From assembly GCA_030167125.1 (NCBI GenBank), contig CP126531.1:2520578-2584577 (forward strand): DNA of 64,000 nucleotides. The letters are read 5' to 3'. The stretch comes from Rhodanobacteraceae bacterium (GTDB lineage: Bacteria; Pseudomonadota; Gammaproteobacteria; Xanthomonadales; Rhodanobacteraceae). This document shows positions 16,179 through 25,270 of this stretch, piece after piece; positions within the stretch are counted from its first letter, which is position 1, and the number at the start of each line of letters is the position of its first letter. The notes beneath the pieces were generated by a model, which saw only the letters and a list, made by a program, of their open reading frames with translations, ran no database searches and was not told where the DNA came from. A program made the position numbers and the translations under genes.

Positions 16179-19100
16179 ATGGGTACGGCGCGGGCACAAC
16201 AGATGGCGCGGGCGGTCACGGAAGTCCCCCTGCAACCGGCATCCCTGGACATCTGGGACAAGAAATACCGGCTGAAGACCAAGCAGGGCGAACCGGTCGA
16301 TGCAACGGTGGACGATACGTGGTCGCGGGTCGCGCGCGCGCTGGCCGACGTCGAGACGACGCCGGAGCTGCGCGAGAAGTGGCACGAACGTTTCCTGTGG
16401 GCGCTGCGCCACGGCGCGATCCCGGCCGGACGCATCACCTCCAACGCCGGCGCGCGCGAGCACAAGCCCGCGACGTCGACGATCAATTGCACGGTGTCGG
16501 GCACCGTCACCGACTCGATGGACGACATCCTGGAAAAAGTCCACGAAGCCGGTCTCACGCTGAAGGCCGGCTGCGGCATCGGCTACGAATTCTCGACGCT
16601 GCGCCCGCGCAACGCGTACGTGTCGGGCGCCGGCGCGTACACCTCGGGCCCGCTGTCGTTCATGGATATCTACGACAAGATGTGCTTCACCGTGTCGTCG
16701 GCCGGTGGCCGCCGCGGCGCGCAGATGGGCACGTTCGACGTGTCGCATCCGGACGTCAAGGAATTCATCCGCGCCAAGCGCGAGGACGGGCGGCTGCGCC
16801 AGTTCAACTTGTCGCTGCTGATCACCGACGGCTTCATGCAGGCGGTGGAATCCGACGCCGACTGGCCGCTGGTGTTTCCGGTGCACGTCAAGGAGAAGGA
16901 CGAAGTCGATCTCGCGGACGACACCAAGGTCGTCTGGCGCGAATGGCCCAGCCACGACAACTACATCGTGCGCGACGACGGCCTGGTCGCGTGCAAGATC
17001 TATGGCCACGTCCGCGCGCGGCACCTGTGGGACATGATCATGGTCTCGACGTACGACTACGCCGAGCCCGGTTTCATCCTGATCGACCGCGTCAACGAGA
17101 TGAACAACAACTGGTGGTGCGAGAACATCCGCGCGACCAATCCGTGCGTGACCGCCGACACCCGCCTTGCCACCCAATACGGCATGGTGCCGATCGGCGA
17201 GTTGTACGCCACCGGCAACCCTCTATCGGTTTCGGTCGACCGCCGTTCACTGGAACTGGATGGTCGCGGTGTGGAAACGCGCACCGCCAAACCGGCCTTC
17301 ATGACTGCGCCACGTACACCGGTCTATCGGGTTCGCACCGAGGACGGCTACGAGATCAAGGCCACCGAATGGCATGATTTCTACGTCGAGCGGGGCAAGA
17401 TCAAGCTGCGCGACCTTAAAGTCGGCGAGCGCATCCTGGTGCAATCCGGCAAGGGCCAGTTCGGTCCGCAAGGCAGCGCGGACTTGGGCATGCTGCTCGG
17501 GCTGATCACCGGTGACGGGCATTTCACCAATCGGGGCAAGGAGCAGCAGGCGGCTGTTGTTACGTTGTGGGGGGAAGATCGCGCGCTTGCCGATCGGGTT
17601 GCCATGTACGTCAACTCGCTGATCGCGAACACGGCCCGCGCTGGCGGCCGACACGATTACCGAGTCTCGCCGGTGGCCGTCCCCGATCGCCGCCAGGTAT
17701 TCATCCGTTCCGTGCTGCTGGCGCGCCTGCTGGAACATTATGGATTCACCGCCGCCACCAAGCTGCGTGTGCCCGAGGTGATCTGGCGCGGTTCGGAAGC
17801 TTGCGTGAAAGGCTACCTGCGCGCCCTGTTCCAATGCGACGGCACCGTGAACATCTCCGGCGCGAGCCAGAGCTGCTCGATCCGCTTGGCATCCAGCGAA
17901 CGGAGCCTGCTCAAGGACATCCAGATGCTGCTGGCCAATTTCGGCGTGTTCTGCCGCATCCGCAAACGTCGCGATGCGCGGGCCACGAGCCTTCCCGACG
18001 GACACGGAGGCAGCCGCGACTATGCATGCGTTGCCCAGCACGAATTGATCATCGACGGTGAATCACGCGAGCAATTCATGGACGAAGTTGGTTTCCTGCT
18101 GCCTGGCAAGAACGAACGTTATCAAGCCTGGAAGGCCGGCAAGGTCCTCCGCAAGCACCAGCGATTCGCTTCGCGTATCGAGAGCATCGAGTACGTGGGT
18201 GAAGAAGCGGTATTCGATACCACCCAGCCCGATCACAACGCCGTGATTTTCAATGGTCTGGTGACAGGGCAATGCGGCGAGCAGCCGCTGCCGCCCTACG
18301 GTTCCTGCCTCTTGGGTTCGGTGAACCTGACCCGTTTCGTGCGCGATCCGTTCGGGCCCAAGGCGCACTTCGACATGGACGAGTACCGCGAGGTGGTGAA
18401 GGTGTTCACCCGCATGCTCGACAACGTGGTCGAGGTGAACGGCCTGCCGCTGGCCAAGCAGCGCGACGAGATCCTGTCCAAGCGCCGCCACGGCATGGGG
18501 TTCCTGGGCCTGGGTTCCACGCTGGCGATGCTGAAGCTGCGCTACGGCTCGGACGAGGCGGTGGCGTTCACCGAGGATGTCTCGCGCGAGATGGCGCTGG
18601 CCGGCTGGGAAGTGGCGCTGGAACTCGCGCACGAGAAAGGCCCGGCGCCGATCCTGATGAAGGACTACACCGTCACCGGCGACATGCTGCGCAAGCGTCC
18701 GGAAATGGCGCGCGACGGCTACAAGGCCGGCGACACGATTCCCGGCCGCGTGCTGCACGCGAAGTATTCGCGCTACATGCAGCGCGTCGCCGAAGTCGCA
18801 CCCGAACTGGTCGATGCGCTGGCAGCGACCGGCGCGCGCTTCACCCACCACACTTCGATCGCGCCCACCGGCACGATTTCGCTGTCGCTGGCCAACAACG
18901 CCTCGAACGGCATCGAGCCCTCGTTCGCGCACAGCTACTCGCGCAACGTGATCCGGCCCGGCAAGAAGACCAAGGAAAAGGTCGAGGTGATGAGTTACGA
19001 ACTGCTGGCCTACCGCGCGCTGATCAATGCCGATGCCAAGCCCGGCTCCGACGTGCCCGGCGAAAAGCTGCCGGACTACTTCGCTTCCGCCGACGACATC

Positions 19101-19454
19101 AGCCCAATGCAGCACGTGGACATGCAGGCCGCCGCGCAGAAGTGGGTGGATTCATCGATCTCCAAGACCGCCAACGTGCCGACGGATTATCCGTACGAGG
19201 ATTTCAAGGACATCTACTTCCACGCCTACAAGAAGGGCTTGAAAGGCTGCACCACCTTCCGCTTCAACCCCGCCGCGTTCCAGGGCGTGCTGGTGAAGGA
19301 AGCCGACCTCGCCAACACCACCTACCGCTTCGAGCTAGAAGACGGCAGCGTGGTCGAGGTGAAGGGCAACGAGGAAGTCGAATACGACGGCGAAACCCAC
19401 ACCGCCGCCAACCTGTTCGACGCGTTGAAAGAGGGTTACTACGGGAAGTTTTGA
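16179..19454 (+). CDS. nrdJ: Cobalamin-dependent (class II) ribonucleotide reductase NrdJ large subunit, intein-interrupted
   Basis: The precursor has 1091 residues. Removing the intein (Cys323-Gln698) leaves a 715-residue class II reductase that makes deoxyribonucleotides with adenosylcobalamin, independent of oxygen. The active-site motif N-P-C-G-E is restored only by splicing, because the intein lies between Pro322 and Cys699. By alignment with Thermotoga NrdJ, Cys699 is the thiyl-radical residue. Cys104 (STINC) and Cys710 (GSC) are the redox pair. The start ATG 16179 has GGAGGA upstream. The C-terminal zinc-ribbon domain is missing here and is encoded separately by nrdJb. Confidence 0.95.
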   Translation: MGTARAQQMARAVTEVPLQPASLDIWDKKYRLKTKQGEPVDATVDDTWSRVARALADVETTPELREKWHERFLWALRHGAIPAGRITSNAGAREHKPATSTINCTVSGTVTDSMDDILEKVHEAGLTLKAGCGIGYEFSTLRPRNAYVSGAGAYTSGPLSFMDIYDKMCFTVSSAGGRRGAQMGTFDVSHPDVKEFIRAKREDGRLRQFNLSLLITDGFMQAVESDADWPLVFPVHVKEKDEVDLADDTKVVWREWPSHDNYIVRDDGLVACKIYGHVRARHLWDMIMVSTYDYAEPGFILIDRVNEMNNNWWCENIRATNPCVTADTRLATQYGMVPIGELYATGNPLSVSVDRRSLELDGRGVETRTAKPAFMTAPRTPVYRVRTEDGYEIKATEWHDFYVERGKIKLRDLKVGERILVQSGKGQFGPQGSADLGMLLGLITGDGHFTNRGKEQQAAVVTLWGEDRALADRVAMYVNSLIANTARAGGRHDYRVSPVAVPDRRQVFIRSVLLARLLEHYGFTAATKLRVPEVIWRGSEACVKGYLRALFQCDGTVNISGASQSCSIRLASSERSLLKDIQMLLANFGVFCRIRKRRDARATSLPDGHGGSRDYACVAQHELIIDGESREQFMDEVGFLLPGKNERYQAWKAGKVLRKHQRFASRIESIEYVGEEAVFDTTQPDHNAVIFNGLVTGQCGEQPLPPYGSCLLGSVNLTRFVRDPFGPKAHFDMDEYREVVKVFTRMLDNVVEVNGLPLAKQRDEILSKRRHGMGFLGLGSTLAMLKLRYGSDEAVAFTEDVSREMALAGWEVALELAHEKGPAPILMKDYTVTGDMLRKRPEMARDGYKAGDTIPGRVLHAKYSRYMQRVAEVAPELVDALAATGARFTHHTSIAPTGTISLSLANNASNGIEPSFAHSYSRNVIRPGKKTKEKVEVMSYELLAYRALINADAKPGSDVPGEKLPDYFASADDISPMQHVDMQAAAQKWVDSSISKTANVPTDYPYEDFKDIYFHAYKKGLKGCTTFRFNPAAFQGVLVKEADLANTTYRFELEDGSVVEVKGNEEVEYDGETHTAANLFDALKEGYYGKF
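17145..18272 (+). mobile_element. Intein with LAGLIDADG homing endonuclease inside nrdJ
   Basis: The 376-residue intein begins Cys-Val-Thr-Ala-Asp-Thr-Arg (block A) and ends FNGLVTGQ, followed by Cys +1. Two dodecapeptide motifs, LLGLITGDG (440-447) and YLRALFQCDG (546-555), mark a LAGLIDADG endonuclease. It differs from most inteins in ending Gly-Gln rather than His-Asn. It lies precisely at the codon for the catalytic cysteine, which also serves as the splicing nucleophile of the C-extein. Its codon use is slightly less GC-biased than the flanking exteins. Confidence 0.95.
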
Positions 19455-19484
19455 ACACAGGATCGACAAGCTGCATTCGGAGAT

Positions 19485-19715
19485 GCTGTTGTGGAAAGTC
19501 AGGGCAGGAAGCCCGTTCTGGTCTTCCATGACCAAAACCGCTGCAGTTGAATGAAACGCATGTCGAGGCGGCGATCAGGGATGATCGCAAAAACAAACTC
19601 ATGGATGTCCGAGTTGGTGGCTTGTACCCGAAGACGCTTGGCTTAGTGCGATGTATGTCGATGCAGCGATCAGGGACGATCGCAAGAAAAAGCCGCCGCG
19701 ATCACGGATGATCGC
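19485..19715. repeat. Cluster of three REP-like cores, copy 3
   Basis: The segment begins GCTGTTGTGGAAAGTCAGG, identical to the reverse complement of 10644-10662. It contains three 18-bp palindromic cores of the form GCGATCANGGANGATCGC at 19571-19588, 19666-19683 and 19698-19715. This accounts for most of the 348-bp gap after nrdJ; no gene is present. Confidence 0.85.
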
Positions 19716-19802
19716 ATAGAATCACTCCACGGCGACGCGCGTCGCCGTTCTTGAAGTGCAACCAGTGGTCCACTGTCAACGATCCATCCGGAGGAGCATC
19801 CG

Positions 19803-20168
19803 ATGAGCAACGAAACCACGTTCCCGTGGAGCATCACCGAAGAACCCGCCGCGGCGCCTGCCGCGCCGGCCCCGGCCGCTGCCAAACCGGCTGCCAAGAA
19901 ACCGGCGAAGAAGAAAGCCGCCAAGAAACCGGCGGTGAAGAAGTCGGCCAAGAAAGCGGTGAAGAAGGCCGCCAAGAAGGCGGTGAAGAAAGCCGCGAAG
20001 AAAGGCGGCGCCAAGAAGGCCGCGAAGAAAGGCGCCCGCAAGGCCGCCAAGAAGTCCACGCGGAAAGCCGTGAAGAAAGGCGGCGCCAGGAAGGCCGCAA
20101 AGAAAGCCGCCAAGAAGGGCGGCGCCAAGAAGGCCGCCAAGAAAGGCGCCCGCCGCAAGAAAAAGTAA
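19803..20168 (+). CDS. Histone H1-like Lys/Ala-rich DNA-binding protein
   Basis: This 121-residue protein has a short acidic/Pro-Ala N-terminus (MSNETTFPWSITEEP). About 95 residues follow that are almost only Lys, Ala, Gly and Arg, in repeats such as KKAAKK and KKGGAKKAAKKGARKA. This composition is typical of bacterial H1-like proteins (HC2, AlgP C-terminus), which bind DNA nonspecifically. GGAGGAG lies upstream of the start and a strong terminator downstream. It sits between the two halves of the class II reductase. Confidence 0.88.
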   Translation: MSNETTFPWSITEEPAAAPAAPAPAAAKPAAKKPAKKKAAKKPAVKKSAKKAVKKAAKKAVKKAAKKGGAKKAAKKGARKAAKKSTRKAVKKGGARKAAKKAAKKGGAKKAAKKGARRKKK

Positions 20169-20182
20169 GACCGCGACACCGT

Positions 20183-20218
20183 GACGCCGGCCCTCAGCCG
20201 GGCCGGCGTCGCTTTTTT
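20183..20218 (+). terminator. Rho-independent terminator after the H1-like gene
   Basis: An 11-bp perfect stem GACGCCGGCCC / GGGCCGGCGTC with a 6-base loop is followed by GC and six T residues. It would separate the H1-like transcript from nrdJb. Confidence 0.92.
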
Positions 20219-20258
20219 CGCACCAGCCTTTGAAACCCAAGGCGCAGGAACGCACAGC

Positions 20259-21065
20259 ATGGCCACCCGCATCAACAAGAAGATCAAGGGCTATCAGGTC
20301 CTCGGCAACGAAACGAAAGCCGCGCCGGAAGCGCAGGCCGCCACCCCGCAGGCCGCAGCGCCCCCGGTGAGCGAATTCAAGGTCATCCAGATGCACGAGA
20401 AGCTCGAGCGTCCGGAAATCCTGATCGGGGCCACCTACAAGATCAAATCGCCGCTGTTCGAGCACGCGCTGTACGTCACGATCAACGACATCGTGCTGAA
20501 CGCCGGCACCGAATTCGAGATGCGCCGCCCCTTCGAGATCTTCATCAACTCGAAGAACATGGACCACTTCCAGTGGATCGTGGCGCTCACCCGCATCATG
20601 TCCGCGGTGTTCCGCAAGGGCGGCGACGTCACCTTCCTGGTCGAGGAGCTGAAGGCCGTGTTCGACCCGCGCGGCGGCTACTTCAAGGCCGGCGGCGTGT
20701 ACATGCCTTCGATCGTGGCGGAGCTCGGCAACATCGTCGAGACGCACCTCACGATGATCGGCCTGCTCAAGGGCGCCGAACTGTCCGACGCGCAGAAGGC
20801 GCTGATCGCCGAAAAACGCGCCGCCTACGAGCGCAAGGGCGCAAAAAAAAACTCTGAAGTAGGCACCGCCGGCGAAATGGGCGGCGCGATGGTCGGTGAA
20901 GACAGCGGTGAATACGCCGTGCCTGCCGCGCAAGCCAGCCGATCATCCGACGAATCCGCCTTCCCGCCCGGCGCGATGCTGTGCGGCAAGTGCAACACCC
21001 AGGCGCTGGTGCTGCTGGACGGTTGCCAGACGTGCCTCAATTGCGGCTATAGCAAGTGCGGTTAG
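20259..21065 (+). CDS. nrdJb: Class II ribonucleotide reductase accessory subunit NrdJb (TSCPD / zinc-ribbon part)
   Basis: This 268-residue protein corresponds to the C-terminal domain of one-piece class II reductases. The TSCPD-type region spans about residues 45-180 (LYVTINDIVLNAGTEFE, FINSKNMDHFQWIVALTR, GGYFKAGGVYMPS). A disordered acidic linker precedes a terminal zinc ribbon with two CxxC pairs (CGKC, CQTC) plus CGYSKCG. In Pseudomonas aeruginosa the same split gives adjacent nrdJa and nrdJb, and both are required. Here the halves are 800 bp apart. The start at 20259 gives the family N-terminus MATRINKKIKGY. Its stop overlaps that of the convergent gene. Confidence 0.88.
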   Translation: MATRINKKIKGYQVLGNETKAAPEAQAATPQAAAPPVSEFKVIQMHEKLERPEILIGATYKIKSPLFEHALYVTINDIVLNAGTEFEMRRPFEIFINSKNMDHFQWIVALTRIMSAVFRKGGDVTFLVEELKAVFDPRGGYFKAGGVYMPSIVAELGNIVETHLTMIGLLKGAELSDAQKALIAEKRAAYERKGAKKNSEVGTAGEMGGAMVGEDSGEYAVPAAQASRSSDESAFPPGAMLCGKCNTQALVLLDGCQTCLNCGYSKCG

Positions 21066-21781
21066 CGGCTTGGAATATCTGACCGCGCCACCCGCGCCGT
21101 AGCACCCGAGCCGCGATCCGCGCCTGTCACCCCACGTTGCAAACCGGGCGCGCCGGACAGCACGCCCGTAAACACGAGGCATGCGTCGGGCTTGCCGGGT
21201 GCCTCCACCCATACGTGGGTCGTGCTGCGAACGAATTGTTTCGGAACTCCGATGTCCTGGTTGCGCAGGAACGGCGCATAGACCATCACGTGCGGCAGAT
21301 ACAAAACCATCGGCTTCCCCGTTTTCGGATCCAGCTTCACGAAGTCGCGCGAGAGCATGTAGGCGATACCGGTCTTTGCGGGTACGTGCAGACGTCCAGC
21401 GTGGTATTCGGCGTCGATCATGCGCTCAACGGTCGGGCCGTCCATGCCGGTGGCCCGGAGCCGCGCCCGCTCGAGGCTTGCCTGCAGGGTCGTACGCGAA
21501 CCTTCTGCGTCATAACAGACCGGGGCGGTCGCGTCGATGTCGCGTTCAACGAGACAGTTGAAGCCGTTGCGACTGGTTCGAATCAATACGAACCCGGAAG
21601 GCTCGAGCACGTAAACGCCCGAACCCGCCCGCAACTCCGGCGGTGCCGCGCTGAGTGCCATGGTGATTTCCCGGTTCCGGTCGAGCTGTGGAATGCCTGT
21701 CGGCAACGTGCTCGCCATCGTGCTGGTTGCGGACAACGACAACGCCAAAATTGCGGCGAGCCCACGCGTGCGATGAATCAT
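21062..21781 (-). CDS. Secreted hypothetical protein
   Basis: This 239-residue protein starts MIHRTRGLAA with a signal peptide cleaved near STMA-ST (residue ~24). It contains LVERDIDATAPVCYDAEGS, a helical ERMIDAEYHAG stretch and YLPHVMVYAPFLRNQDIG. It has two or three cysteines and no catalytic motif that I recognise. GAGAG precedes the start. It lies downstream of the DMT transporter on the same strand, separated by 62 bp. Confidence 0.7.
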   Translation of the reverse strand: MIHRTRGLAAILALSLSATSTMASTLPTGIPQLDRNREITMALSAAPPELRAGSGVYVLEPSGFVLIRTSRNGFNCLVERDIDATAPVCYDAEGSRTTLQASLERARLRATGMDGPTVERMIDAEYHAGRLHVPAKTGIAYMLSRDFVKLDPKTGKPMVLYLPHVMVYAPFLRNQDIGVPKQFVRSTTHVWVEAPGKPDACLVFTGVLSGAPGLQRGVTGADRGSGATARVARSDIPSR

Positions 21782-21843
21782 TGGATAGCTCTCTCGTAAC
21801 GTCGCTGTTTGAAAACCTGCAAACGGTGCGCGGCCCGATTCTG

Positions 21844-22746
21844 TCATGCTGCTTTCCATGCGAAGCGAGGCCGCCACTTCAGGTTGACGCCCAGCGTGCC
21901 CAACACGATCAGCGGGATGCCTGCGGTCTGGACCATGACGAGGCGATGTCCGTACAGCAGGTAATCCAGCAGCACCGCCACCAGCGGATAGATGAACGAC
22001 ACGACGGCAATGGTCACCACGGGCAGACGCGGATAAGTGGAATAGAACAGCACGTACACGATGCCGCTGTGGATTACTCCAAGACCCAGCAGCCACATCC
22101 AGTGAGGACCCATATGGAACACGCTGCTGCTGCTGAAGCCGGCGAGCATGGCGACGCCGACCCAGCACTGGATCAGGACCAGCGCGAATGGGCGCTCCCT
22201 GCCGACCCGGCGCGACATCAACAGCGATGCGCCGCACAACAGTGCCGCGAGAAACGCCAATCCGACGCCGACGAGGTAGGACGATTCGGTATCGCGGAAC
22301 AGGCGGACCGGGTCGCTGGTGAAGACCACCCCAACGAAGGCGAATGCCGTCCACGCCAGATCTGCCGGCTGCGTGCGTTCGCCCTGCACCAGCGCAGCCA
22401 GGATCAGCATCACGAACGGATAGCACTGATAAATCAATGTGGCGACGCCAATGGACGAACGCGCCATGCCACCGAAGAACGCCACCCAGTTGAGCACCAG
22501 CAGCACCCCGCTCAGCACCGCTCCGCGGAGCAACGCGCGCTCGCGCCACAGCCCCCGCAAATGGCCCCTGGCGAGCCCCCAACCGAGCAGGAACAGGCCG
22601 CCGAACAGACAGCGATAGAACACCGCGGTCACCGCGTCCTGGTGGCTCTCGTGCACGAACACGCCCACCGAGCCGATCAGGCACTCGGCAAACACCAGTT
22701 GCAGGACGGCGCCGCGCGTGTCGTTGAGCCGGGACGGGGAACCCAT
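21844..22746 (-). CDS. EamA/DMT-family permease (DMT superfamily)
   Basis: This 300-residue inner-membrane protein has about ten hydrophobic helices and the duplicated EamA layout: first half LQLVFAECLIGSVGVFV to VGVVFTSD, second half SSYLVGVGLAFLAALLCG to VNLKWRPR. Such permeases export amino acids or related metabolites. The start at 22746 lies 93 bp from the divergent MocR-type regulator. MocR regulators frequently control a divergent EamA neighbour, so the pair is likely regulator and target. Confidence 0.88.
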   Translation of the reverse strand: MGSPSRLNDTRGAVLQLVFAECLIGSVGVFVHESHQDAVTAVFYRCLFGGLFLLGWGLARGHLRGLWRERALLRGAVLSGVLLVLNWVAFFGGMARSSIGVATLIYQCYPFVMLILAALVQGERTQPADLAWTAFAFVGVVFTSDPVRLFRDTESSYLVGVGLAFLAALLCGASLLMSRRVGRERPFALVLIQCWVGVAMLAGFSSSSVFHMGPHWMWLLGLGVIHSGIVYVLFYSTYPRLPVVTIAVVSFIYPLVAVLLDYLLYGHRLVMVQTAGIPLIVLGTLGVNLKWRPRFAWKAA

Positions 22747-22798
22747 GGTTGGCAAGGCTTTCCGGTACGAGGGAAAGCAGCGTAGGGCCTTCATCGCG

Positions 22799-22816
22799 AC
22801 AGATACAGATTCAGAT
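22799..22816. promoter_or_regulatory. Tandem hexamers between MocR and EamA genes
   Basis: Three adjacent hexamers ACAGAT-ACAGAT-TCAGAT lie in the divergent promoter gap. A fourth ACAGAT overlaps the regulator start at 22836-22841. MocR/PdxR proteins bind direct repeats in such gaps, so this is a plausible operator. No experiment supports it here. Confidence 0.35.
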
Positions 22817-22839
22817 AAGATCAAAGTGGACAAGTACAG

Positions 22840-24275
22840 ATGGGCACCCCCTTGCTCCTTTACGAACGCGTTGCCGCGACCCTTCGCGGGCAAATCGCCC
22901 ACGGCACGCTGCGGGCAGGCGAGCGCCTGCCGTCGATTCGACAGCTGGCGCAGGGGCACGGTGTCAGTGCCACCACCGCGGTCCAGGCCTATCTGCAACT
23001 GGAGCGCGAAGGCCTGGCGATTGCGCGGCCACGCTCGGGGTATTTCGCCCGGGCCGCGACGCCGCCGCTGCCGGCGCCGCGGCCCGCGGCGAACCGCGCG
23101 CCACGCGAAATCAGGAATCCCGCGTTGCTCGATCCACGGAGCCAGGTGCGCGCGGCGACTTGCTGCCGCTGCACAGTGCGACGCCTGCCTTCGAACTGCT
23201 CCCGCAGGCAACGCTGATGGCATCGGTGTCGCGCTGCCTGCGCCGCTTGCCCGAGGCGGCGCTCGATTACGCGCCGGCGCAGGGCTACGCGACACTGCGG
23301 CGCCTGATCGCCCGGCGTTACGCGCAGATAGGCGTGCCGGTCGCGCCGGAAGAAATCGTGATCACCGGCGGTGCGATGGAGGCCATCAACCTGGCCCTGC
23401 GCGTGATCACCTCTCCGGGCGACGTGGTGCTGGTGGAAACGCCGACCTACCATGGCATCCTTCAGACGGTCGCCGCGCTGCACCTGAAGGTGCTTGAAAT
23501 CCCGAACCTGCCGGGCCGTGGCATCGACGTGGCTCGTCTCGAACCTCTGCTGCAGCAGAATTCCGTGCGCGCGGCCGTCCTGGTGCCGAACTTCAACAAC
23601 CCGTTGGGCAGCCTGACGAGCGACGCCGACAAGCAGGCCCTGGTGCGCAGCTGCGCCCGGCACGGCGTCGTCATCGTCGAGGACGATATTTATGGCGAAC
23701 TGGCCTGGTCCGGGCAGCGCCCATCGCTGCTGCGCCGATGGGACACCCACGGCATCGTGATCAGCTGCGGCTCGTTTTCCAAGATGCTGGCGCCAGGCCT
23801 GCGCCTCGGTTGGCTGGCGGGCAACTCCTGGACGGACGCCCTGATACGCGCCAAGTTTTTCTCCACCATGGGAGGCACCAGCCTCACCCAGCTGGCCATG
23901 GCGGACTATTTGCAGCGACACGACCTGGAGCGGCATCTTCGCCGCCTTCGCCGAACGCTGGCAGACAACGGGCAGCGGCTGCTGGAAATGATCGCGCGCT
24001 ACTGGCCCGCAGATACGCGTGCAAGCGAGCCGCAGGGAGGTTTGTCGTTGTGGGTGCAGCTGCCTGCACGCGGCGACAGCCGCATGCTGTACGACAAAGC
24101 CTTGTCGAAAGGGATCCGCATCTCGCCCGGTGTGCTGTATTCCAGCCGCGGAAACCATGTCGATTACGTGAGGCTCAGCTGCGGCTTGACCTGGAACGAG
24201 CGACTGGACCGCGCGATGAAGGAACTGGGCAAATTGGCGGCCAAACTCAATGGCTCGAAAGCCGTAGCCCCGTAA
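22840..24275 (+). pseudogene. MocR-family (GntR HTH + aminotransferase) regulator with a frameshift
   Basis: Residues 1-~105 from ATG 22840 encode a GntR-type winged helix (AGERLPSIRQLAQGHGVSATTAVQ is the HTH region). The fold-type-I aminotransferase domain (MEAINLALRV, PNFNNPLGS, VEDDIYGEL, SFSKMLAPGLRLGWL with the PLP lysine) continues to 24275 in a different frame. The switch must occur near 23150-23165, and the first frame stops at 23217. The summed length (~478 codons) is normal for MocR. It is either a genuine inactivating indel, a sequencing error in a GC run, or recoding. The downstream domain shows no other damage. Confidence 0.82.
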
Positions 24276-24482
24276 TGCGCAGGCTTCCGATCCTGTCTCG
24301 GCGCGTCAGAAAATTCCGACCTCGAGCGGATCAAGCGGTGCAAGTCTTGCAGGCGAACCCGATGACATCCGCCCTGCCGGGACGCCGACCCGTCTGAGCA
24401 TTGGATTCCTTCGCACCCCGCGAGCGCCACGGCCGCACTCGCGATCGCGTATCCTGCGCGCCGACTTCCACGGCGCGCATCC

Positions 24483-25052
24483 ATGGACGCTTTCAGCTAC
24501 CTCTCGGTACTGATCTCGATCATCCTCGGCCTCGCGGTCACGCAGGTGCTGCAAGGGTTTCGTGGGCTGATGCTGGCGCGCGCGCATGTGCGCGCCTACA
24601 TGCCGGCGCTGGTGTGGGCGGTGCTGACGCTGGTGATCGCGGCGGAAGAATGGTGGTCGATGTACGGCTTGCGCGTGCGCCCGACGTCGCACTGGACGTT
24701 CCCGGACTTTGCATTCGTGTTGCTGCAGACGGTGCCGGTGTATCTGCTGGCCGGCCTGGCGCTGCCGGACGTGGACGGCGAACGGGGCGTCGACCTGCGC
24801 GAACACTACTACGCGCATCACCGCTGGTTTTTCTCGCTGCTGGTGCTGCTGATCCTGATCAGCATCGTCCGGGTGCGGGTTTTCATCGGCGCGTGGCCGG
24901 TACCGCTGGATCTCGGATTCCAGGCGTTCTTCGCGGTGGGATCGGCATTCGCCACGTGGACGCGTCGCGAGTGGTACCACAAGCTGCTGGCCCCGGTTGC
25001 TGCGATTTCCATCGCCACCTATATCGTCATGCTGTTCGCGCACCTGCAATGA
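24483..25052 (+). CDS. Hypothetical membrane protein
   Basis: This 189-residue protein has about five or six hydrophobic helices: residues 3-30 (YLSVLISIILGLAVTQVLQG), 41-60, 78-98, 120-140, 147-160 and 170-188. There is a charged loop with Glu/Trp residues (AEEWWSMYGLRVRP). Similar small membrane proteins are annotated only as hypothetical, and I do not recognise a family. It is a lone gene; the 207 bp upstream hold no visible gene. Confidence 0.65.
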   Translation: MDAFSYLSVLISIILGLAVTQVLQGFRGLMLARAHVRAYMPALVWAVLTLVIAAEEWWSMYGLRVRPTSHWTFPDFAFVLLQTVPVYLLAGLALPDVDGERGVDLREHYYAHHRWFFSLLVLLILISIVRVRVFIGAWPVPLDLGFQAFFAVGSAFATWTRREWYHKLLAPVAAISIATYIVMLFAHLQ

Positions 25053-25270
25053 CGCCGCGCGCCACGCCAGGCGCGCAGCCGGCGCCAATCGGCCGTTGCG
25101 AATACAATTCATGAACGCGCAACGTCGCATTTCGCCATCGCCGGCACCGATGTGTTGAACTGGCAATCCCGAACGCGCGTGCGCGGTTGACTTTCCGGCG
25201 CATGGCCCACTCTTTAAGCGCGCCACGCACCGGCACAGGACGGCGTCGGACACGGATAGGGAATATCCGC

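Noticed and set aside
15894..17177. 427-codon minus-strand frame across the nrdJ start
   Set aside because: It is the antisense of the reductase, has no motif and lacks a ribosome binding site.
16110..19454. Reading nrdJ as two adjacent genes with a gap
   Set aside because: The frame is continuous and the intermediate sequence has complete intein motifs, so a single interrupted gene is the simpler explanation.
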